From positions 1 through 40,069 of the forward strand of contig JANRKT010000295.1 in the NCBI GenBank assembly GCA_033763355.1: 40,069 bases of DNA, read 5' to 3'. The stretch comes from JANRKT01 sp033763355. Its GTDB lineage: Bacteria > Bacteroidota > Bacteroidia > Chitinophagales > Chitinophagaceae. The position numbers were made by a program, and so were the translations under genes. Below, in pieces: positions 25,145 through 33,889 of this stretch (its first letter is position 1; each line of letters starts with the position of its first letter). Below the pieces are notes generated by a model that had not been told where the DNA came from, ran no database searches, and was given only the letters and a program-made list of their open reading frames with translations.

Positions 25145-26572
25145 ATGAAAAGGATGAAAATTACCGGAAGAAAGAAATTGTTATTTGTTTTTATGCAGGC
25201 TGTAATGCTTACGGGATATGGCCAGGCTGATTCATTGCTGGTACTCTCTGAGCCCGAATTCATCAATATTGTACGAAAATATCATCCGGTTGCAAAGCAG
25301 GCCAATCTTTTTGTGGAAATGGCAAGGGCTCAATTAACTGCAGCCCGTGCAGGTTTTGACCCGCTGTTTTACATGAGTACCGAACGGAAAACATTTGACG
25401 GTAAGAACTATTATAATTTCACCCAACCCGAATTGAAGATACCAACCTGGTATGGTATTAATTTAAAAGCAGGGCTTGAGAGAAATATTGGCGACCTGCT
25501 TAATTCAGAAGTTACTCCCGGAAGAAGCAGTTATGCCGGCATTGAAGTGCCGCTTGCAAAAAACCTGGTGATGGATAAAAGAAGGGCGGTGCTAAAGCAG
25601 GCAAAAATTTTCAGGGAGCAGAGTAAAGCCGGCAGGCTAAACATCATTAATGATTTGTTGTTTGATGCGTACGCTGCATACTGGAACTGGGTAAAAGAAT
25701 ACAGGATATACCAGTTGGTTACAGATGTGGTAAGGGTTAATGAACAGCGTTTGAAACTGGTAAGGCTGAGTTACCAGCAAGGCGACAAGCCTGCTATTGA
25801 TACTACAGAAACGCTTGCACAATTGCAGGCATTTCAACTGGCGCAAAACGAAGCGATGGTAAAATTCAAAACAGCCGGTTTTGAATTATCCAATTACATG
25901 TGGCTTGAAAATGATTCTGCCTGGAGCATGCCTGATACCGTTGTACCCGATCCTTCATGGAATAATGTAAATACCAGCTCTGTTAATATACCTGCGCTTG
26001 ACCAGGTATTAACACTTGCACGCACCAACCATCCCAAGCTGCAGGTTTTTGATTTTAAGCTGCAGATGCTGGAAATTGAAAAGCAGCTTAAGTTTCAGAA
26101 CCTGCTGCCATTGTTCAATGTAAAATACAATGTGCTCAACAGCGGTTACAATGTTTTTAAGGATATTGACAGACAACTTCTCGATAATAATTACAAATTT
26201 GGTATTGACATCGGTATTCCACTGCGCTTGTCGCAGGGCCGCGGCGAATACCGTGCTGCTAAAATAAAAATACAGGAAACCGGTCTGGACCTTTTTCAGA
26301 CCAGGCTGGTTATTGACAACAAGGTAAAGCAGTATTTCAATGAGCTTGTGGCACTGCAGGCTCAGGTAAGTATAGCTGAAGATAATTACAATAACTACCT
26401 GCGGTTGTTCCGCGGTGAAGAACTGCGTTTCAGGGCAGGGGAGAGTTCTTTATTTTTACTCAATACACGTGAAAACAAATTGCTGGAGGCATTTCAAAAA
26501 CTGGTTGACCTGAAAACAAAATTCTTTAAAACCTATGCAGGCCTGCAATGGGCGGCGGGACAGTTGCGGTAA
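25145..26572 (+). CDS. TolC-family outer-membrane efflux protein
   Basis: A ~475-residue outer-membrane channel protein. The signal peptide (KKLLFVFMQAVMLTGYGQA) is followed by the long helical repeats of the TolC family: FINIVRKYHPVAKQANLFVEMARAQLTAARAGFDP, and further helical stretches such as VDLKTKFFKTYAGLQWAAGQL at the end. I chose ATG 25145; ATG 25154 is also possible, and a TTG at 25130 would overlap the HlyD stop. As third gene of the operon it completes a path from cytoplasm to exterior. Export substrate not identifiable. Confidence 0.9.
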   Translation: MKRMKITGRKKLLFVFMQAVMLTGYGQADSLLVLSEPEFINIVRKYHPVAKQANLFVEMARAQLTAARAGFDPLFYMSTERKTFDGKNYYNFTQPELKIPTWYGINLKAGLERNIGDLLNSEVTPGRSSYAGIEVPLAKNLVMDKRRAVLKQAKIFREQSKAGRLNIINDLLFDAYAAYWNWVKEYRIYQLVTDVVRVNEQRLKLVRLSYQQGDKPAIDTTETLAQLQAFQLAQNEAMVKFKTAGFELSNYMWLENDSAWSMPDTVVPDPSWNNVNTSSVNIPALDQVLTLARTNHPKLQVFDFKLQMLEIEKQLKFQNLLPLFNVKYNVLNSGYNVFKDIDRQLLDNNYKFGIDIGIPLRLSQGRGEYRAAKIKIQETGLDLFQTRLVIDNKVKQYFNELVALQAQVSIAEDNYNNYLRLFRGEELRFRAGESSLFLLNTRENKLLEAFQKLVDLKTKFFKTYAGLQWAAGQLR

Positions 26573-26583
26573 TTCTGCCAGCT

Positions 26584-27756
26584 TCAGCATTTCTTCAAAG
26601 CCTGCAGTATATCCTCAGCAATATCATCAATGTGTTCCAGCCCGGCGGAAATACGTATTAACCCCGGCGTTATACCAACAGCCTGACGTTCTTTCTCACT
26701 TAGTTTGGAATGAGTAGTAGAAGCCGGATGCGCTGCGATCGTTCTGCTGTCTCCCAGGTTATTGGTAACAGAAATCATTTGAAGGGCATTTAAAAATTTT
26801 CTTCCGCTTTCAACACCCCCTTTTACTTCAAAAGTCAATATGCCCCCGCCGTTGCTCATTTGTTTTTTTGCAATGGCATGTTGGGGATGTGTTTCAAGAA
26901 ACGGATATTTTACCCAACTGAGTTTGCTGTGACCCTGTAATTTTTTTGCAAGCTGCAATGCATTATCTGCATGTTTGTCCATTCTTACAAATAAAGTTTC
27001 AAGGCTTTTGGTAAGCACCCATGCATTAAAAGGGCTTAATGATGGCCCTGTATTTCTTACAAACAAATACAGATCATAAATCAGTTCTTTTCTGCCCACC
27101 ACAACACCTCCCAATACCCTTCCCTGCCCATCAATGAATTTGGTGGCGGAATGCAGCACCAGGTCTGCCCCGAAATTAATGGGCTGCTGCACGGCAGGTG
27201 TGGCAAAACAATTGTCAACCACAAAAAGAATGTTGTGCTTTTTGCAGATGGTTGAAACATATCCCATGTCAATAATATCCAGTCCCGGGTTGGAAGGTGT
27301 TTCAAGGTATAAAAGTTTAGTATTGGGTTGTATCAGCTTTTCAATCGTTTCAGGCTGGTTCATATCAAAGTAAGATGATTCAAATCCCCATTTTGGTATA
27401 TACTTCGTAAGAATGGTATGTGTTGACCCAAATACTGCCGATGCAGAAAGGATGTGATCGCCTTTGCTGAGAAAAGTCATGAATGTGGCAAATACAGCAG
27501 CCATACCTGTTCCTGTAGCAATGCCATCCTCGGCATTTTCAAGCGCTGCAATTTTGCTGATAAATTCGTCAACCGTAGGATTTGAAAACCGGGAATAGAT
27601 GTTTACATCAAGGCTGTCATCAGCAAATGCAGCTGCCATTTCTTCTGCTGAATTATACACAAAACTGCTGGTAAGAAATAATGGTGTGCTGTGTTCTTTT
27701 TCACCTGTTCTCGGCGTTTGTATTCTGACTGCTTTTGTTTCAGGATGCTTGCTCAT
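26584..27756 (-). CDS. metZ: Trans-sulfuration PLP enzyme, O-succinylhomoserine sulfhydrylase-like
   Basis: A 390-residue PLP enzyme of the Cys/Met metabolism family. Visible are TSSFVYNSAEEM, RFSNPTVDEFISKIAALE, SGMA-type loop TGTGMAAVFATF, LYLETPSNPGL, VVDNCFATPAVQQP and the PLP-lysine motif LHSATKFIDGQGRVLGG. The GQGRVLGG continuation is characteristic of MetZ, which makes homocysteine from O-succinylhomoserine and sulfide; cystathionine gamma-synthase is the main alternative. I took ATG 27756. The frame is open to 27867 but that extension lacks homology-like sequence and overlaps the OsmC gene. It is probably co-transcribed with osmC, 23 bp upstream. Confidence 0.85.
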   Translation of the reverse strand: MSKHPETKAVRIQTPRTGEKEHSTPLFLTSSFVYNSAEEMAAAFADDSLDVNIYSRFSNPTVDEFISKIAALENAEDGIATGTGMAAVFATFMTFLSKGDHILSASAVFGSTHTILTKYIPKWGFESSYFDMNQPETIEKLIQPNTKLLYLETPSNPGLDIIDMGYVSTICKKHNILFVVDNCFATPAVQQPINFGADLVLHSATKFIDGQGRVLGGVVVGRKELIYDLYLFVRNTGPSLSPFNAWVLTKSLETLFVRMDKHADNALQLAKKLQGHSKLSWVKYPFLETHPQHAIAKKQMSNGGGILTFEVKGGVESGRKFLNALQMISVTNNLGDSRTIAAHPASTTHSKLSEKERQAVGITPGLIRISAGLEHIDDIAEDILQALKKC

Positions 27757-27779
27757 TATAAAAATTTCTAAAAAAAAAG

Positions 27780-28226
27780 TTATTGAAAATTCACTTCGTT
27801 TCCGTTTACTGCAACAGTAAACCCAATAGTTGCGCCTGCCCGGCGGAGTGTTTCTGCAACCGAGCAATATTTGTTTACAGATAACTCTGCAGCACGGTAC
27901 GCTTTGGCGGGGTCCACATCACCGGTCAGTTCAAAACGCATTCGTATGCTTTGCCAGAGTGAAGGCTGTTTGTCTTTTTCCCTTTCACCATCTGCAAATA
28001 TTTTAAGACCGGTAAAATTTTGTCTTTGCTTTTTTAAAATACTCACCATGTCCACACCGCTGCAACCGCATAAGGCTGCCAGCACAGTTTGCATAGGCCG
28101 CAGCCCTGCCCCGCCGCCGCCCTGGTCGGCAGGTATGTCAATAAAAACAGTATGTTGTTTTTCGTCTGTAATGGTAAACCCAAAATCAGGATGCGTCAGT
28201 TCTGCATTCATCAATGCCATCATCAT
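27780..28226 (-). CDS. OsmC-family protein
   Basis: A 148-residue OsmC/Ohr-fold protein. The two conserved cysteines are present, in LAALCGCSGVDMVSIL and VNKYCSVAETL, with the preceding GGGGAGLRPMQTVLAAL helix that packs the dimer. OsmC proteins are cysteine-based peroxidases that reduce organic hydroperoxides. This member belongs to the YhfA-like general group rather than Ohr, judging by ALCGCSG. Several ATG codons near the start (28226, 28223, 28220, 28211) are possible. It lies upstream of the MetZ-like gene on the same strand, which suggests a link between sulfur metabolism and redox protection. Confidence 0.88.
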   Translation of the reverse strand: MMMALMNAELTHPDFGFTITDEKQHTVFIDIPADQGGGGAGLRPMQTVLAALCGCSGVDMVSILKKQRQNFTGLKIFADGEREKDKQPSLWQSIRMRFELTGDVDPAKAYRAAELSVNKYCSVAETLRRAGATIGFTVAVNGNEVNFQ

Positions 28227-28387
28227 TCATTTGAGCGGCGAAGATACAATGCAGAGGGGGAATAATAAGCGGGAAAGGAGCTGACTTAAAGTTATTGCAA
28301 GCAATATATACGGTTCAACTGTTAGCGTATGCGTGGCAAATTTGTTGGAAAAAAAACAGTTTTATTTGAACCAATAAAGGCAGGGAT

Positions 28388-28412
28388 GGGTGTTTTGATG
28401 ATGAAAACACCC
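28388..28412 (-). terminator. Hairpin downstream of ABC permease gene
   Basis: GGGTGTTTT (28388-28396) and AAAACACCC (28404-28412) form a perfect 9-bp stem with a 7-nt loop, about 70 bp beyond the permease stop on the minus strand. No strong T run follows, so termination is plausible but not certain. Confidence 0.4.
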
Positions 28413-28483
28413 TGATTGTTTTCAAAAAATCGAAAACTTCGGTAACCAGCCTTCTGTACCCTGCCTGTTCAATTTTAAGTTTA

Positions 28484-30898
28484 TTATTCGTAAGCCAGCG
28501 CCTCCCTTGTGGTAATTTTATTAGCCCTGCGGGCCGGAAAAGCAGAGGCTATGTAAGAACCAACAACAATGATGAATATCCAGATGATAGCAGCTGTTAT
28601 TGAAAACGTTAATGATAAAGGTGTGCGGAAAGACATATTGCCAATAAATTGGCCGATATAGAATGACGGTAACAGGGACAACAGGAACGCAATAAAAATG
28701 CTGATTATTCCTATTATAAAACCTTCCCATGTAACCAGCTTCCCGATCTTTCCAGGGGTTGCTCCCATAGCCCGCATAATGCCAATTTCCCTTGTCCTTT
28801 CCATGACGCTTATACTCATAGTAGACATCAGTCCGAGTATGCCTACAATACCCATCAATACCGCCATTGACAGCAGTGCATTCACCAACACTTTCATGTG
28901 CCCGGCGATAGCGTTGCGTAAAAGCCATACGGGTATACCTACACTAACCGGTATTTTTTCACTTTCAAGGAGCTTTTCAACTTCCCGGTTTTTCTGTATA
29001 ACATTCTCTTTAGACCGGTCTGTATAGGCAATTCTCAGCATTTTAATTTCACCCGGAATTTTCAACTGTTTTGTAAAAGCCTCAAGCGATACATAAGCAA
29101 TGGCAGGAGAACCATAATCTTTTGTAAAGCCGGTTACTTTCCATGCAGTAGTTTGACCATTTATTAAAAGATAAATGTGATCACCCGTCTTTACATCCGG
29201 CGATAAAGCCCTGGCAGATTGATTTAATACCACATCATTTGAACTAGTTTCAGTTAACCATTGCCCTTCTGTAACTGTTGGGTTCAATAACCGGGTAGGA
29301 ACAGGCATTGCCTGAATGGTAAAACTTCCATGCCCTTTGTCGGGGTAGGTATTGGTTATTTCGTACGGGTTATTTTTAGCAAACGAGGCAGTTGAATAAT
29401 TCCAGCCTTCGGCAAAACGAACACCGGGTATGTTTTTTATCCTGTTCACAAGGGTGTCTCCCTGTACAGTATAGTGCAGTCTAATATCTATATCATACAA
29501 TCGTTGAATGTATATTTTTCCCAGGCTCTTTTCCCAGGCTTCCGATACGTTCAGGGCTGTCATGAACATGGCGCCGCCTGCGGCAAGTAATCCAAGCGTC
29601 ATAGCAAGGCGGGTACGCAAACGGAAAACATTGCGGATGGAAAGCAGAAAAGTTTCATTGTTAAATGTGATACGTGAAAGTTTTAATAGCCACGGGTTAG
29701 TTACCGGTTTTTTCTGCGATACGCCATAATTGTCCAATGCCAGCCGAACGGATATGCAGCTGCCGCGTATAACAGGTATGGCTGCTGCAATGAATGGAAT
29801 GATTATGCCTGAACCTGTTTGCAGCAAGGGAACATAGAAGGGAATGGCGTTATTGCGAATCTCCAGGTTAAGCAATATGGCTATTTGGTTATAAAATGCA
29901 GTGGCTGCCAGCCGGCTCAGGGGTATGCCAATAATGATCGCTACCGCACAAATAATCATCATCATAAACAGGTAAAGCCCTATAACCTGGGAGGAACCTG
30001 CACCGATAGCTTTCATCATACCAATCTGTCTTGTCTGCTTAACCATAAGTGTTGACATGGATGCCGATACAAGGATAGAACCCAGTACCAGTATCATAAA
30101 AGCAAATACAATAAAGATCATCATCACAGTATTCATCTGGCTTTGGTGTGGATGTTTTCCGGGTGACGGCACCTGTATTTCACGAACGGTACGGCCTTGG
30201 GTTTTCAGCCAGTCTGCAACAGCAGCTGCTTTTTCAGTGATGTATTGTTTTGAATCCTGTTTTTCGGTTACAAGTATCCTGAGCTGATCAAAGTTTTGCG
30301 TTTCACCAAGCCAGTGAAGTGTTGACAGCGTAATGTACCCAAACCCGGTTTGTTCCTGCCAGGCAGGAGCCAGGCCCGGATCATGCACCGTGCCTGTCAG
30401 CTTTATTTTTTTAGGTTCACCATGCGGCGTTTTGATGATGATTGTATCTCCTTCTTTTGCATTCATTACCGTAAATGCAGTGCGTTCTGCCAGCATGGTT
30501 CCTTCAGCAGGAACGGCAGCACCTGAAATGTATCTTATTTTATTAGTTTGTTTGGCTGCAAAATCATCTGCTATAAATAAAAGTAAAGGATACCAGCGGT
30601 CGTCAATTTTCATACGTGCCGTTACTGTGGCATGCCTTTCTGCTTCTTTAATTCCGGGAAGTTTTTTAATGCTTCCGGCCATGCTGGCCGAAATACTGTC
30701 TTCCAGTTCAATTGTAGCGGAAGCAGGAACTGTTCCCATGTAGTTGTCAGTCATTTCTCTTTTAATAACACTGTACCCTCCCATTATAGAGCCGATGCCA
30801 CAAACACCAATAGCAATTGCCAGTACCAGCATAAAGTTTTTTGCGTAGTCATGCGTAAGGTCGCGTATCACCTTCCGGTATCTTGTTTTCATATTCAT
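28484..30898 (-). CDS. FtsX/MacB-type ABC transporter permease
   Basis: An 804-residue permease with two FtsX-like units. Helix 1 (about 20-40, LVLAIAIGVCGIGSIMGG) precedes a periplasmic MacB-like domain, then three helices around residues 255-385, including the FtsX-type segment LMVKQTRQIGMMKAIGAGSSQVIGLY. A second periplasmic domain follows, then the final three helices with MERTREIGIMRAMGATPGKIGK and a C-terminal TREALAYE. These repeated coupling-helix motifs are diagnostic of the MacB/LolC/FtsX exporter class (type VII ABC), which extrudes periplasmic substrates. The ATPase gene lies 11 bp upstream. No MacA adaptor is present. Substrate unknown. Confidence 0.9.
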   Translation of the reverse strand: MNMKTRYRKVIRDLTHDYAKNFMLVLAIAIGVCGIGSIMGGYSVIKREMTDNYMGTVPASATIELEDSISASMAGSIKKLPGIKEAERHATVTARMKIDDRWYPLLLFIADDFAAKQTNKIRYISGAAVPAEGTMLAERTAFTVMNAKEGDTIIIKTPHGEPKKIKLTGTVHDPGLAPAWQEQTGFGYITLSTLHWLGETQNFDQLRILVTEKQDSKQYITEKAAAVADWLKTQGRTVREIQVPSPGKHPHQSQMNTVMMIFIVFAFMILVLGSILVSASMSTLMVKQTRQIGMMKAIGAGSSQVIGLYLFMMMIICAVAIIIGIPLSRLAATAFYNQIAILLNLEIRNNAIPFYVPLLQTGSGIIIPFIAAAIPVIRGSCISVRLALDNYGVSQKKPVTNPWLLKLSRITFNNETFLLSIRNVFRLRTRLAMTLGLLAAGGAMFMTALNVSEAWEKSLGKIYIQRLYDIDIRLHYTVQGDTLVNRIKNIPGVRFAEGWNYSTASFAKNNPYEITNTYPDKGHGSFTIQAMPVPTRLLNPTVTEGQWLTETSSNDVVLNQSARALSPDVKTGDHIYLLINGQTTAWKVTGFTKDYGSPAIAYVSLEAFTKQLKIPGEIKMLRIAYTDRSKENVIQKNREVEKLLESEKIPVSVGIPVWLLRNAIAGHMKVLVNALLSMAVLMGIVGILGLMSTMSISVMERTREIGIMRAMGATPGKIGKLVTWEGFIIGIISIFIAFLLSLLPSFYIGQFIGNMSFRTPLSLTFSITAAIIWIFIIVVGSYIASAFPARRANKITTREALAYE

Positions 30899-30909
30899 TC
30901 AATAGTTTA

Positions 30910-31596
30910 TTAATTCACAATCATTCCGTCGAGGATGGAAATAGTTCTTCCAAAGCAGCCGGCAAAGTCTTTTTCATGTGTAACAACCATCACCGTCTTC
31001 CCTGACTGTGCAAGCCCGGCAAATAAGCCGATGACAGCAGCCCCTGTGTGTGAGTCAAGATTACCTGTAGGTTCATCGGCAATAATTACAGGCGGATCGT
31101 TGGCAAGGGCCCTCGCTATAGCAGCACGCTGCTGTTGTCCGCCCGACAAGGCTGAAGGCAGTTTATCTGCCTGCTCTTTAATGTCAACTTGCGCAAGCAA
31201 TGCCAGGGCACGTTCCCGCCTTTCCTTTTTAGGGTAACTGTTACAGAAATCCATTGGCAGCATCACATTCTCAATGATGGTAAGGGTGGGAAGAAGTTGG
31301 AAAAACTGAAATACAATACCGATATTTTTTCCCCGCCATGATGCCAGTTCACTTTCAGGCAGTTTGTCAACTTGTATGCCATTTATGAATACGCTGCCTT
31401 CTGTAGGTTTGTCAATGCCGGAGATGATATTCAGCAGTGTGGATTTCCCGCTTCCCGATTTACCTGTAATAGCTGCCATCTGACCCTTTTCAATTTCCAG
31501 GCTGATGTCCTTAATCGCCTGGAATGACCCGGAAGCCAGCGGGAATGTTTTTGTAACATGGCTTAGTCTGATCAGCGATTTGTTTTGTTCGTGCAT
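30910..31596 (-). CDS. ABC transporter ATPase, MacB/LolD type
   Basis: A 228-residue nucleotide-binding subunit with all motifs intact: Walker A GKSGSGKSTLLN, Q-loop in VFQFFQLLPTLTIIENV, signature ALSGGQQQRAAIARAL, Walker B PVIIADEPTGNLDS and switch VVTHE. The SGGQQQR form and the NLDS D-loop are typical of the LolD/MacB/FtsE family. It powers the FtsX-type permease encoded 11 bp downstream. The upstream AraC-type membrane regulator gene ends 70 bp before it on the same strand, so all three may form one transcription unit. Confidence 0.93.
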   Translation of the reverse strand: MHEQNKSLIRLSHVTKTFPLASGSFQAIKDISLEIEKGQMAAITGKSGSGKSTLLNIISGIDKPTEGSVFINGIQVDKLPESELASWRGKNIGIVFQFFQLLPTLTIIENVMLPMDFCNSYPKKERRERALALLAQVDIKEQADKLPSALSGGQQQRAAIARALANDPPVIIADEPTGNLDSHTGAAVIGLFAGLAQSGKTVMVVTHEKDFAGCFGRTISILDGMIVN

Positions 31597-31666
31597 AATG
31601 TTTTTTATTTAGCAACATTACAGAACATTGCATCGCCGGTAGTCCGGCTGTATCCTGCCGGACGTC

Positions 31667-32794
31667 TTATCCTGAAATATTTTTCCTGTACTGGGTTGGT
31701 GTAAGTCCGGTGAAACGTTTGAAGATAAGATTGAAGGTTGACTTGGATTTAAAACCTCCTTCAAAGGCAATACCAAGCAGGCTGAAATTTACCATCTCAG
31801 GGTCGGCCATTAATCTTTTCACCTCTTCAACACGATACTTATTAACGAAGTCGTAAAAATTTTCCCCAATGCCATCATTAATTAATTGAGATAACTGGCT
31901 TCGGCTAATGTTCAAATCGTTTGCAAGCTTGGATAATGATAGTTCAGGATCAAGAAAAGGTTTCTTCTCCGCCATATACTTCACAAGTTTGTCAATAAGC
32001 GCCTGGTTGGGTTTAGTCGGTACCGGCAGAACGGGAATTTCTGGTTGTGGCGGTTTATCTTTTATAATAATGGTATCAAATACATCCCGCTGAAGTATTC
32101 CCCTGAAACCAAGTGCAAGAATTGCTACCGAAAAAACAATGGCTGTTGCTTTGGACAACCAAATACGGCTTTCCCAATGAATGGCAGTAAACAGGCTGAA
32201 AAAAAAGAACAGGTTAATAATAAGAAACACGACTAAAAAGAACTTTATCCATGATATATTGACATTTTCAGTATTGGATACTTCCTGCTGCAGCAGTTTC
32301 TGATGGGCCCGCCATTTTTTGTGAATGACATACTGGTAGCAGGAAAACTGTGCAACTACCATTACCCAGAAAAAAATATAGATGGCCCATTTGTAATCAC
32401 CAATAAAGGAGGACAGGAACCGGGGCTCGCCTGAACCAAAAGAGAGAGAAAAAAATACTATCAGTAAGAATGGTACGAAATGCAGCAGCAGCTTCATTGA
32501 AAGTTTCACCCGCTGTCCCGTTAGTTCTGCAGCATAAAACCATGATAAAGGGGCAATGATCAAAAAAGTGGGGTCGCCGGGGGAATACACATCAGCCGAA
32601 AAATGCTGAATAATCTTACCCGCATAAAGGGTATGAGCAATGCTGAACGCTAAAGCCATCAGCAATACAGAAAGGAACAGGTTTGCCCTGCTACGCCGGA
32701 CGCTTTTTTGGTTTAATAACAGAACGACAAATATTGCCGTAACAACAGCTCCATTGCAAAAGATGCTATAAACCTGGTTACCTAATTCACGCAA
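31667..32794 (-). CDS. Seven-helix membrane AraC-family regulator
   Basis: A 375-residue protein with about seven hydrophobic helices in residues ~10-245, then a C-terminal AraC-type DNA-binding domain (about 265-375). The two helix-turn-helix units are visible: LSLSKLANDLNISRSQLSQLIND and SLLGIAFEGGFKSKSTFNLIFKRFTGLTPTQYRK. It is a membrane-bound one-component regulator that probably senses an envelope or lipid signal and controls the adjacent ABC exporter. Translation must start at TTG (32794): an in-frame stop lies just upstream and the first ATG is inside helix 2. A TACTTTTC element at 32806-32799 sits immediately upstream of it. Confidence 0.85.
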   Translation of the reverse strand: MRELGNQVYSIFCNGAVVTAIFVVLLLNQKSVRRSRANLFLSVLLMALAFSIAHTLYAGKIIQHFSADVYSPGDPTFLIIAPLSWFYAAELTGQRVKLSMKLLLHFVPFLLIVFFSLSFGSGEPRFLSSFIGDYKWAIYIFFWVMVVAQFSCYQYVIHKKWRAHQKLLQQEVSNTENVNISWIKFFLVVFLIINLFFFFSLFTAIHWESRIWLSKATAIVFSVAILALGFRGILQRDVFDTIIIKDKPPQPEIPVLPVPTKPNQALIDKLVKYMAEKKPFLDPELSLSKLANDLNISRSQLSQLINDGIGENFYDFVNKYRVEEVKRLMADPEMVNFSLLGIAFEGGFKSKSTFNLIFKRFTGLTPTQYRKNISG

Positions 32795-32904
32795 GTCAGA
32801 AAAGTATTAATAATTCTGAAAGGCGTAAAACTACATGAAATCAACAGAAAGGACGTCCGCCTGGATACTGATAGACCTGTTATTTGCAGCGGCAGTAAAT
32901 TTTT

Positions 32905-33873
32905 TCAATGACCGGCGGCTTTTTTACCGGTTTGATCAAGTGCTGTTTTCAGTCCCCTGGCCAATTTGTCCGCAGGTCCTACTCCCCAATAATGCAGAAA
33001 GAAAATTCTTGGCTTTTCATGCACCATGTGGTTATGTACTGCCACTACTTCAATTCCATTTTCAATCAATGCTTTAATTACCGGGGCAACTTCATTTTCA
33101 AGCATGGCAAAATCTCCTGCTACCGCAGCCCTTTCAGCTGTTCCCTGCCAGGCTGCCCAGGTATTAAAGCCGAGGAATGTGCTTACTGGTATGCCATGCT
33201 CCTGCAGGGTTACATCAGGCCTGCCGATAGTATATTTATAAACGCCTTTGCTCATTTCTCCTTTATAACCTATAACAGAATCGAGCATGGTAATATTTAA
33301 TGCGTTCATCACGCTGTCTGCTTTTGCTGCCTTGGGATCACGGCCCCTCGATTCATTTACTTTTTCCAAAACAGCTTTTATGTTTGCGGCAAGTTTATCA
33401 ACAGGGCCTGCGCCGTCAATATGCATATACATTACGTTGGGCTTGTTGCGAACAAAATGATTGTGTATTGCAGTAATGGCCAACCCCTGCCTGATGACTT
33501 CCTGCTGAACAGGTAAAAGATCATTTTCTGTAACAACAATATCACCCATCATCATGGCGCTGTCTGCACAGGGCGTAAATGCGGCCCAGCTCCCAAGCCC
33601 CATAGCCGGGATGATTTTAAAACCATCTACAAGAATGCTGAGGTCATGTTGGGGAACGGTTATTTTATATTCACCGTTCTTTTCTGTTCCTTTCATTCCT
33701 GTAATGGTTTCTATTTTGGTTATGTCGAGCTTACTGGTTCCGGGCGGACAGGAGATGGTGTCTTTCATCTCTTCTTCTGAAGGCATGGTATCAGCAGAAT
33801 CAGTTGACTGATTGCAGGAATTAAAAAGCACTGATGCCCCAAACAGCAAAAAAAGGAAATGATTTGTTTTCAT
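32905..33873 (-). CDS. Tandem DUF1259 (LppY/LpqO) lipoprotein
   Basis: A 322-residue lipoprotein (lipobox LFNSC, Cys20) with two DUF1259 domains (PF07485) at about residues 48-172 and 190-315. Each domain carries the same block: a G-WAAF/G-NTWAAW strand, an MGDIVVTENDL or AGDFAMLENEV segment, and a His-Asn-His motif (137-139 in AITAIHNHF and 280-282 in VVAVHNHM), then GxGPxDKLA. Both His-Asn-His copies are intact, suggesting metal or anion binding. Family knowledge: an LppY/LpqO-type gene (chrL) belongs to the chromate-resistance determinant of Arthrobacter sp. FB24. Here it is the last gene of a run with ChrA and ChrB-domain genes, which fits that link. Confidence 0.88.
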   Translation of the reverse strand: MKTNHFLFLLFGASVLFNSCNQSTDSADTMPSEEEMKDTISCPPGTSKLDITKIETITGMKGTEKNGEYKITVPQHDLSILVDGFKIIPAMGLGSWAAFTPCADSAMMMGDIVVTENDLLPVQQEVIRQGLAITAIHNHFVRNKPNVMYMHIDGAGPVDKLAANIKAVLEKVNESRGRDPKAAKADSVMNALNITMLDSVIGYKGEMSKGVYKYTIGRPDVTLQEHGIPVSTFLGFNTWAAWQGTAERAAVAGDFAMLENEVAPVIKALIENGIEVVAVHNHMVHEKPRIFFLHYWGVGPADKLARGLKTALDQTGKKAAGH

Positions 33874-33889
33874 TTTTATTTATTTTGTT

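Noticed and set aside
26535..26717. 60-residue frame across the TolC/MetZ junction
   Set aside because: Overlaps the ends of two convergent real genes and shows no recognisable motif.
27757..27867. N-terminal extension of the MetZ-like protein
   Set aside because: Overlaps the end of osmC, has odd composition (Cys/Arg rich), and the family N-terminus fits ATG 27756.
28227..28483. SAM-type riboswitch or small RNA upstream of osmC-metZ
   Set aside because: No recognisable conserved core; only an A/T-rich leader and a hairpin better assigned to the permease 3' end.
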